In this document: positions 31,142 through 39,743 of the stretch, piece after piece
Numbering within the stretch: the stretch's first letter is position 1
How the letters are laid out: every line of letters starts with the position of its first letter
NCBI GenBank assembly: GCA_021014945.1
Contig: MU266566.1
Coordinates: 2,772 to 42,514 of the forward strand
Length of the DNA stretch: 39,743 nt
DNA from: Leucogyrophana mollusca
Taxonomy: Eukaryota; Basidiomycota; Agaricomycetes; Boletales
Direction of reading: 5' to 3'
The notes under the pieces: model-generated
The model's input: the letters and a program-made list of their open reading frames with translations, nothing else
Database searches by the model: none
Told to the model about the DNA's origin: nothing
Translations under genes and position numbers: made by a program

Positions 31142-34100
31142 TTAAGTTAGTCGGTTCCTCCCTCTTCTCTCAACGTCCACCAGCATATCAACGACTCTGT
31201 CCCTGGCATCCTCGAGTGAAAATTCTTGGCGCTCGTCATCACCATCACCTTGTTCACGCTCCTTGTAGTCGAAAACACTTGATCCCAAAGCACGACGCAG
31301 TCGCAGCAGAACATCCTTGTCCTGGCAGTCTCGTACAGAGTTTGAATACTTTGACGGAGGGCTGGGAGGAGGCGAAAGAATGAACGCGACAGTGGTGCCC
31401 TCGTGATCGCCAGGCTGGGTGTTGCATGACAGGATCTGAGATGGAAAGACACGGCGATACAAGACGATAGCGGTCAGCAGGGTCTCGATCTCCTCTTCTC
31501 CGTTGTCCGTAGCATCATGGACCAGTAGATCGTCGACGTTGAGGACGCCGCTCTCCCACACCTTTTCAAACGCATCGACCAACGCGCAAGGGCGGCCTCC
31601 TAAACTGCGTCCCGCACTAATTGTTTCACGCCGGCGCGTTACCTCAGCTTCGTCTGCGTCTTTGTCGTGAAGGGAGCTAGACTCGTCCTGAGGAACTCCT
31701 TGTGCGACACCGTGCGTGAATAAAAGTGATGCATGAGTGCGTAATCTCTCGTTCACGAGGGACGCCGCAAGAGCCGCAACCGGAGAGACATCTACCGAAC
31801 TCCCAAGACGCTCTGCAGCTTCCTCTATATCAAGGGTCTCCAAGACGAGACGCTCGTACGGCCGCAAAAGGTCTACGGATTTCTGAGCGCGCGCAAGATT
31901 CCACAACGTCGTAGAGCGGGCTTGAGCCAACGGAAGAGGCAGAGAACGGACGAGGAACGCAGACGTGCACAGGTTGGAAGTATAAGTTGAAGTGGAGGGA
32001 GAAGAGTCGAGGATCGATGATAAGTGAATATATATTTGGAGGCGGGTAGTAATGGAGGTGCTGTGGGTCGGATCCATGACGACAAGTTCTGCCAGGCGAG
32101 CCCATGCCTGCCGCTCAAGTGCACGTTCTGATGCATTGAAGCATTTCTTCCCACCACTCAAAACGCTCTGAACGATGCCCGAGAAGCCGCCAGATAGCCT
32201 TAACGCGGTGAGTATGGCCTCCCTCTCGTCCTCTGAGCCTCTCTTAGCGAGTGCATTCGTTAAGGGACTGCGGGTCCGAGACACCTCGTGGGTAGGGCGA
32301 GTGGAAGGTTCTTCGGTCGATGAGCCAGTGTCAGACTCCGAGTCACTAACGATGGGGGACGCAGGGGGAGTAGGCAAGTCATCTGTAGTCGAGTGGACGG
32401 ATGGGGCGCTAGTGCGTGTCCCGTAGATTGCAGAAGTGAAAGGGATAAGTCGCAAAACATGGGTCCTTCTCAATCTTCGCGGAAGAGGAAGCCAAGGGAC
32501 GACAACGGAAGCAAGAACTAAAAGCGATGCCAGTAGATGAATGGTTTGAACAACATCGTTCCAACTCCAGTCTCCTGAGGTAGTCGGGAAGGCCGCCGCG
32601 GGAGGGGTCGGAGTTTCGGTATGGACATGCGAGAGGACGGATCCTTTGTGCGTATGCGTGTGGGAGGCACTCGGGGATGAAAAGGAGGTCCATGGTGAGT
32701 TGAAGAATGAGAAGAGAGCGAATACCGCCAGCAGATATTGTTGTGGCTGCGCAGTCTGTGGTGCCATCTGCGTCTGAAGGGGAACCTGCTGAGCCTGAGC
32801 AGCAGGATCAGACAGCAACACTGGGGCCGATGGGGCTGAAGGGAGGGGCGCATTTGGCTGTATCTTACGAGGGCGACCACGTTTTCTCTTTTCAGGGACG
32901 ACGATGCCGGCGACATTATCTGCAGTCTCTGCTGCGCTCACTGGGGGAGGGGCAGCAGCGGGGGCTATTTTGCGCTTTTCCTTCTTCGCTGGCGGCGCTT
33001 TGGTGACTTTGGGTTTCTTCCGCGCGCGCTCAGAGTCATCACCTTCGTCCTCCCCATCCCCGTCTTCATCATCACTGCCTTCATACGCTTCCGCTTCATT
33101 GTCGATTTCATCCCTCTCTGGGCCGCCAAATTTCTGAACCCACTGTTGTTCCCATTGCCCCAGCAAGATGTGACCGCCCGGAATGCCACAAATGAGCGTA
33201 CGCAAACCGTCTTGTTCACGCTTCAGACGCGCCTCGCGTCTTTTCAAGACTCTGATGATGAAAGTGAGCATCGGCGATGGCAAGATTGAAACCCAGCCTA
33301 CCGAATATACTCTACTGCCTTTCCTAGTACATTAGCTTTGCTCCCCTTCCTAGCGACCTTGACTCCGTCTATATAACCACGTTCATCCACAACGTATCCA
33401 TCCGAGGCATTGTGGTTCTGATCCAGAACACGCAGTGCAGGAACAGTCTGCTTCAGGCTTTGAATTCGGGCGTTTAAATTGGTGCGATACCGACGTTCGA
33501 TCGTCGTGTGGCTGGTCTTCGGACGCGATATGACTGAAGTTCCGCTCCCGCCCTGAGCGGCAGAACCTGTTTCCGAGCTAGGCGTACCGGGCCCAGGTGA
33601 AGGCGAGGACGACGCGGACGAAGATTGATAGGTCGGAGGCACAGGCTCGGATTTAAGGGGTCGCTTTACACCAGATGGTGCAAGACGAGGAATGGGGAGC
33701 TTGGGGGCGATATCCGAGCTCATAAAAGGACCTTCCAGGTATATTAGGTGACTATCTAACTTCAAAGGTAGCAAGTACCCACCCGCATTAACTGGAGGTG
33801 CAGGGGTCGCACTTGGCTCCATAAGAGGCGACACGGATGTCTCAGAAGGCATGCTCGGTCGGTGTAAACTCTCTTCGGTAGATGCGGAAGACGCAGATGT
33901 TGTACTCAGCGTCGGAGACGAGAATGTGAATGGGAATGATGCCGAGAGCAAGTCTTGTGGCTGCACGGACAAGTCAAAGAGGGGCTGATGAATCGCCTTG
34001 CTGTCAAAGTGCAGTGCACTGGGATCGATAGCCATAGACATGGCTCCATTGGTGAAGTCGAGGTCCATGGGAAGTGAGAAGTCAAAATCCATGCCGAAAT

Positions 34101-34353
34101 CTGCCAGCTTGGCGTTCTCGCTTGCGCCTGGCTGTGTGGTGCCACCGCAAGGCTCACCCGATTGCATTGGCCATAGTGAAGAGAATTGCGACCAGTCTGG
34201 TGGAGATGGGGCTTGAGACGAAGACGAATCGGTGTCGGTACTGCTATTTAGAAGTAGATTCAGCGGGTCTGATGGGTCCAAAGTGAATTCGTCATGGATC
34301 TGAATCGGTTCGTCCTCTCTGAGGACGCTCTCAACGTCCGTGACGCTGGACAT
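31142..34353 (-). CDS. SRE1: SREBP-type membrane-tethered bHLH transcription factor
   Basis: Two exons (34353-33302, 33251-31142) give 1053 residues; an in-frame start at 34404 is also possible. The N-terminus is acidic and Ser/Pro-rich, as for an activation domain. The bHLH at about 284-365 has the SREBP-specific tyrosine in TIERRYRTNLN, a long loop (DGYVVDERGYIDGVKV) and helix 2 that crosses the splice junction into a leucine-rich zipper (EYIRVLKRREARLKRE). Next come an acidic stretch, an AT-hook-like KRKRGRPRK (about 472-480), two membrane segments (about 523-538 and 582-605) with a short luminal loop, and a 450-residue C-terminal regulatory domain. Fungal SREBPs sit in the ER, are released by proteolysis when sterol or oxygen is low, and switch on sterol synthesis and hypoxic growth. 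Both hairpin helices are kept, so this is a regulated, full-length form. Confidence 0.92.
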
Positions 34354-34591
34354 TATCCGCAGCGCTTTTCGAGGGCCAGAAAAATATTCCGAGCGCAAAA
34401 ACAAGGTCGAAAGTCTTTATAGCTGCGGGCAAGTCGAATGGTGCCACCTTGTGTGATCAGACCACTTCTAATTATTGACAGGCCGAAAGAGGAATCATAT
34501 TCCCACGGTAATTCCAATCAAGTTTCGGAGAAATGGCTTGTGAAGAAACAGCTCGACCGCAGCTTTGCCCAAGTCTGAGACTACAGGCTTC
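34354..34591. promoter_or_regulatory. Shared 238-bp promoter of SREBP and DES genes
   Basis: The starts of the SREBP gene (-) and the desaturase gene (+) face away from each other across 238 bp. I see no exact SRE element; a sequence CTTTATAG lies about 60 bp upstream of the SREBP start on the plus strand. Confidence 0.55.
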
Positions 34592-36018
34592 ATGGCAGAA
34601 AAATCAGTATGCAAGGGCTCGCGTCCAGACGTCGGTAGGTGGTAACTGGCTGCAGTAGGAACATTGCCTGACCTTTCTAGCAGACTTTAGTTATTTTGGC
34701 GGCGCAGAGTCGCTCACCGAAGGGAAACGCGCACCTAGGCGGACAACCGTGGCTTCCCCCACTGAGCAGGACGACGGCCTATCGTACCCAGGTCTACCAC
34801 AAAACCCGTCGGACTTTCTCTGGCTTATGACCGAAGAGCCTCACCGCTCACGGCGGATGGCGATCATAAAAGCCCACCCCGAGGTCACGAAACTCATGGG
34901 ACGCGAACCTCTCACGAAATATGTCGTACTTGCTGTCGTCTCGCTTCAAATATCTATTGCTGTATACCTGCGGCACTCTCACCCGCTTTCCGCCTGGTTT
35001 TTATTCCTGGCGTACGCGGTAGGCGGCACCGCGAACCACAATCTTTTCCTTGCTATCCATGAGATCACGCACAATCTCGCTTTCAAAGGCGTCAACGCGA
35101 ATAAGGCACTGGCTGTCTTCGCTAACCTCCCGATTGGTATCCCCTACTCGGCCGCTTTTAAAGTAAGTCCAAGTATGCTCCCAGTGAACAACGACATCTT
35201 ATCAGTGCCTGTAGAAATACCACATAGAGCACCACAAGCATTTGGGAGAAGATGGAATCGATACCGACCTACCGACGAATCTCGAGTTACTCTGTCTCAA
35301 CAATGTGCTTGGCAAAACGTTCTTCGCGTAAGTAGCTTTGTACGCTTCTATGATTCCCCACGCCGACTTCGCTCGCACGTTTATGTTTTCCTTGTTAGGA
35401 CATTCCAAATTTTCTTCTACGCTCTTCGCCCAGGCTTCGTCCGAACACAGACGCCAACCAAATGGCACCTCATCAACCTGGTAGTTCAACTCATATTTGA
35501 CGCAGTGCTTGTGCAATTATTTGGTGTCCGCCCGCTTTTGTACCTGCTCTTCTCCAGTTTCTTTGCGGGTAGCTTGCATCCTTGCGCCGGACACTTCATC
35601 GCGGAGCACTATGTCTGGGATGGCCTGAACCAAGAAACATACAGCTATTATGGACCCCTGAACATACTGGCGTACAACGTGCGTTCATCAGCTTTCTGTT
35701 GCTCCTACCGATTTGTGATATTCACACCCTTTCTCTTTAAAGGTTGGGTACCACAACGAGCACCACGACTTCCCGTCCGTCCCATGGACGCGTCTTCCTG
35801 CCCTCCGGGCCCTCGCTCCCGAGTTCTACGACACCTTGCCCTCACACCCAAGTTGGCCAATGGTCATCGTGAACTTCATCCGCGATGCCGAAGTTGGCAT
35901 GTTTGCCCGTGGGAAAAGGCTCCCAAAGGCTACCGCTACTGGCGTTGGCCGCACCTCCTACCTGCAAACTGGGGATGTGACGGACAGTGGTGGGAGCAGC
36001 AGTGGTGAAAGAGATTAA
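34592..36018 (+). CDS. DES1: Sphingolipid delta(4)-desaturase
   Basis: Five exons (34592-34634, 34681-35162, 35215-35327, 35399-35678, 35743-36018) give 397 residues. Exon 2 has no ATG before the conserved domain, so a small upstream exon (MAEKSVCKGSRPDV) joined over a 46-bp intron is proposed. The N-terminal DES motif is SDFLWLMTEEPHRSRR. The three histidine boxes of membrane fatty-acid desaturases follow: HEITHN, KYHIEHHKHLG and YHNEHHDFPSVPW. Several hydrophobic segments lie between them. The enzyme uses O2, cytochrome b5 and a di-iron centre to put the 4,5-trans double bond into the sphingoid base of dihydroceramide in the ER; in fungi the product feeds glucosylceramide. It depends on both iron and oxygen, which makes its neighbours (iron uptake, SREBP) suggestive but not proof of a link. 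Confidence 0.94.
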
Positions 36019-36608
36019 GCAGAGCATAATAGAACTACTAACTTTTTAATCGGACACTGTACATCCAAGATACCCGTTTTTGGAGCCCAACGAAAATCAC
36101 ATAGATCTCATCTAAAATATGGACGATCTCGATCACGAGCCGAAGTTCAGTGGCTCCTCTCGACACTCGTGCATGAATTGAGTGCAGGGTTGCTCTTCAC
36201 ATTGTGGACTTGTCTCAATATAAGTACCTTGTACATAGAGTCTTGCAGACCCATTCAAGTAAAGCAGGCCATGCAGATTATAGTCAAGGAGCTGTCTGGT
36301 TTCTAGCATCGTGCCTTGTGAGTTGGTTTGTAACTTTTATCTTTCATCTCTGGAATGATACTGACAAGCTATTATCATGTTATGCGTTACTACGCCACTG
36401 TGTACATGTTGACGGCCTTGGAGTCGATAATCTCGAGTTCTCGAGTATGTCCGTGCTTAAGTAGGTCCTTGTAGGTCTTATTTAAGCTGGCCATTTCTTC
36501 CAATGGCATGAGCACTTACACGTTCCTTTCAAGAAGTGGTGACGGCACATTTTTAGAGCGCTCTCGGAATGCCACCAGTCCACGTCGATTTCACTTATCG
36601 ATACATCC
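36019..36608. other. Intergenic, no gene seen
   Basis: 3' flank of the desaturase gene and 5' flank of the VEFS gene. The 86-codon frame at 36204-36464 has no family features. Confidence 0.6.
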
Positions 36609-39272
36609 ATGGCTGATCAGCGAGAGCGCGTCCTAGCCAAATCTGTCGCACCGTCTCTTGGAAAAAGTGCTAGAAAATGGACCGCAGGCTCTACGAGCGC
36701 CTCGCAAGAACATGACAGGCGCACTGAAGCCACCCACATTGTACCAGGCCAACGACCACTTATCGCGGGTTCCGTGAGGAGGGTGACATTCAACGTGGAA
36801 GATCATCCGCCTCGGGCTCGCGATGATGTTGAGCATCACTACCGAAGCGAACCCAGGCGCTCGACAGCGACGAAGAGTGCCCGAAGTGGTCCCGAAAATT
36901 TGCCTGCATCCCCCGATGCCTTCTTTTCGCGTAGACAGCCTCCTGGCCGCCGTGGACCAGCCCTCCTGGGTCAACGTCGTGCGTGGCTCAACCTTACATG
37001 CCATGTATCGAACTAACCATGTGTCTCAAAGCTCGAGCTAGACGGCCAGAGTTAGTAGGCCAAAATCCTCGTGCGCTCTGGCTTGGTGTCTTACCGGGGA
37101 TCTCGCATCGCTGACAATCAGTTATAGTCGGTCCTCGCTACGAGACGGCAACCAAATCCCGACAACTCTTTTCACCTCAGACTATGCAAGAGTCATCTTG
37201 GTTGAAAAAAGCCGCCCGTAAACGCCAATACGCTGAGTACGGCAGACGGGCGTCACGAATGAGCACAGCCGCATCTGTACACTCCTCTCGCCGTGATCTA
37301 GACAGCGGGAGAGACAGTCGACGCTATGCCGCCGCGCAATCATATTTTCTTGCGCCGAATCTCACCCTTATGCAAACGGGAAGTGAGGTCCCGTTAGCGG
37401 ATCCCTCAGATTCGAGCAGTGTTAATGTGCAATCCCAGTAAGCATAGGCTTCTAATGATATCCCCATGGACAGCAATGACAGGTATTGCTCCTAAGGCAA
37501 GGACCGCCGGCCAAAGCAGCACGCAAGCTGCAGTTCGGGCGTAAATCAGCACCTGGGGCGACCGTTGTTGAACCATCACCTGAAAATCTATCAGACGACG
37601 ACGGTGAAGACGAGGATGATGACGAGGATGACGATGACGATGACGAGTCTGACGGCAATGCTTCTCCAGATCGTGACAAAAGCTCTAGCGAACCTGACCT
37701 AGATGACCGTTCGGATCACGATGTCGATGTGCCCCCCAAGATTTACACCGACGCCAAACACAGCGACCGAGTTGTTGAAGGTTGGGGTATCTCGGATGCA
37801 CTCGTGGTCCCGATGGAGGTGTTGAGCCTGAGCATTTCTCAATTACAGCGACTGCGCCATCTTCCCTTCCTGTTGCGCAACTTGCGAGCGGGCTTTCAGT
37901 ATCGATGTCGGATCGCCGGCGTTGACACCGATGCCACTATCCCGCCATTGTATCCTGTAACTGTGGTATACCGTGCCAAGTCCACATCTGGGAACGATCA
38001 AGAAGGTAGACACATCTACAGAGCCAGCATGTCTGACTGGCGATGTCCCCTATGCGATCTACATGGAACGTTCAAGACAAGAGAAGTGTTGAATAAGCAC
38101 CTTTCTTGGGATCATTCTGCAGTGAGTATACTCTGGGAACAGGACCAAGTGGGTCTTTTTGACTTTATCCTTTATTCATCTGACGCGAGAGTGCTACAGG
38201 AATTAACCGTACTGACCCTAGAGATCCCACCCGTAGAGGACGTTGTTTCGTGAGTCGCATCCACGTTTCTCGTCAATCATCACTGAACGACATAAATCAC
38301 TTTAGACAGGACTTGATCCCACGGCTGGAATACAAAGATCGTTTCGAAACCTCTTCGATAGCGGCGCCTGACTTTGCCTCAAATGCCGCCCACGCCCTTG
38401 GCTCTGACCTACAGGCGCCGGTACCTCCTAAATCACCTGAAAAAGTCGCAATGGAGGCAGTAACAATACCTGTAGTAGATACAGCTGAAGACAAGAAATT
38501 CAAAATCCGCGGACACTCTCCTTCACGTTCAACTAGTCGCACCTTGTCCGGAACCTCACACTCTCGTTCTACATCTGCTACCGCTGTATCTTCTCGCACA
38601 GCTTCTACTACTCCCTCCTTTCGCTCAACAAGATATCCAACGCCCCCACCTCCATCCGATCCTCTTGGGCCCTCTGCGCAGTACCCTTACCTGCCAATAC
38701 CCAGCGAGAACGACGGCGAGGCGCTGTACTCCTGCCGTCCTGGAGGGCCTCGCCTCTATGATCTCCTGAACACGATGTCGCTCGATGAATTTGGGGTTCT
38801 TAGTTGGGTGATCATCGACAGGGAGGAAGAAATGTTCGAGATAGACGATGTACGGGATGAAGACAAGGTTATGCACGCCCTATGGTCGAGATGGATCTTC
38901 CTGAACCGGTAAGCAACTGGACGGGGGTTAGATTGTTCAACTTTCACGCTGATCTCCTTTCAGAAACGTATTCATTGCAAGCTATCCTAATGGGATGAGG
39001 ACGTTCGTTAAGCAAAACTGGCGCATGATTCATCGCGCGGCTGGCTGGGCAGCTCTAAGGAACTGGCTTCTGGTGAGCGTAACCCGTCTGCGCGGCCGTT
39101 GACGCTCAACTCATGGTCTTGCATCTTAAAGGTGTTCGTTACTCGCAATTTTCTGTCGGCTGTGGATGCGGTACAGATTTTGAAGAGCTATCAAGAGCTA
39201 ACAGGCATGCAGCATTGGTATATGGATGGCTCACGAAAACCAGCAGATCAAGATGATATATACTCATCCTAG
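36609..39272 (+). CDS. VEFS-box Polycomb protein (Su(z)12-like, PRC2 subunit)
   Basis: Secure exons: about 37128-37437, 37483-38249, 38306-38908, 38964-39072 and 39132-39272. An acidic stretch lies at 37590-37665. A single C2H2 finger (WRCPLCDLHGTFKTREVLNKH) precedes a Ser-rich linker, and the C-terminal VEFS box follows: RDEDKVMHALWSRWIFLNR, then WRMIHRAAGWAALRNWLL and FLSAVDAVQIL. Finger plus VEFS box is the Su(z)12 arrangement; such proteins scaffold Polycomb repressive complex 2, which methylates histone H3 lysine 27 in the nucleus. The 5' end is uncertain. From the ATG at 36609 the frame reads to about 36978, but the segment VDSLLAAVDQPSWVNVV sits in another frame, so at least one intron there is unresolved. 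The junction near 37437 fits only if a donor earlier than the strong GTAAGC is used. Confidence 0.82.
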
Positions 39273-39743
39273 CAGCTAGCTACTGGCTGCTACTGTCAGG
39301 TGACCTATTTCGGCGCTGGATTGTCGATTTCCTTTCCTATATGCCATCAAATGTCTCCACGTTGAAAAATGGTTTGCTCTAAATCAACTCAAGGCCTTAT
39401 CTAGAACGGCAGTAGCCATTCTTTCGACGTGATGGTCTGCATATGGAGATCACTTGCTAGGAGACTACACCAGAGGCACAGCCCTTTTCGCGGTTGCCAC
39501 AGATTGGGGGGAGAACTCGGGGATAGATTGTAAATGTGTGACTGGACACGTGTCACCCTCGGATTCATCAACGAATTTATTGTACGCAGTCGGATGTGTG
39601 ACAGGCACGAATCCAACAATACCGATTTATTAATCGGTGCATATACGAATTTAACATCTGATGCAGAGAGTCTTTGTCAGCCACAGAGTCAACCACAGAG
39701 CCAGAATCTGTGGTCGGGTTCGTGGTACCTGTAGATAGAAATA
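39273..39743. other. Downstream flank, no gene seen
   Basis: 3' flank of the VEFS gene to the window end. Small frames on both strands lack features. A short CCACAGAG repeat lies near 39680-39697. Confidence 0.5.

Noticed and set aside
37590..37665. GA-rich tract that could be a microsatellite
   Set aside because: It encodes an uninterrupted Asp/Glu run in frame within the VEFS protein, common in chromatin proteins.
1..39743. CRISPR array, rRNA operon or bacterial operon
   Set aside because: Dense spliceosomal introns and fungal protein families throughout; no regular spaced repeats or rRNA signatures.

Overview
The window is nuclear DNA of a filamentous basidiomycete, most likely an Agaricomycete. 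Almost every gene is cut by several introns of about 42-70 bp with GT..AG ends and CTAAC/CTGAC-like branch sites. Several lineage-typical families are present: a FunK1 kinase, a Plavaka-type transposase and a DUF6532-like protein. Exon coordinates were obtained by hand-splicing to keep frame and family motifs; no search tool was used.

Layout. 0.4-3.1 kb: FunK1-type kinase (-). 3.25-7.2 kb: intact-looking Plavaka transposase (-) with a divergent small coiled-coil gene (+). 7.5 kb: a perfect 21-bp inverted repeat. 8.05-10.84 kb: 11-exon DUF6532-like gene (+). 10.9-11.65 kb: degenerate short repeats. 11.66-14.71 kb: local family of three C2H2 zinc-finger genes, two in an obvious tandem duplication and the third carrying a RING finger, plus one unknown gene (-). 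14.7-18.4 kb: gene-poor, decayed sequence that nevertheless holds two exact palindromic GATA-type sites.

18.4-28.4 kb is the centrepiece: a reductive iron-uptake locus (iron permease FTR1 and multicopper ferroxidase FET3, divergently transcribed) present twice in tandem. Both promoters carry the palindrome TTATCAGATAA, which resembles the recognition site of fungal iron-responsive GATA repressors (Sre/SreA/Urbs1 class). The ferroxidase should oxidise Fe2+ at the plasma membrane and hand Fe3+ to the permease. Copy A looks fully intact. Copy B shows a GC-AG intron and an extra intron in FTR1, and an eroded splice donor in FET3 next to a copper-ligand motif.

28.8-39.3 kb is a conserved housekeeping/regulatory block: a CipC/DUF3759 small protein (+), RNase H2 catalytic subunit (-), an SREBP-type membrane-tethered bHLH factor (-) sharing a 238-bp promoter with a sphingolipid delta-4 desaturase (+), and a VEFS-box Polycomb (Su(z)12-like) protein (+).
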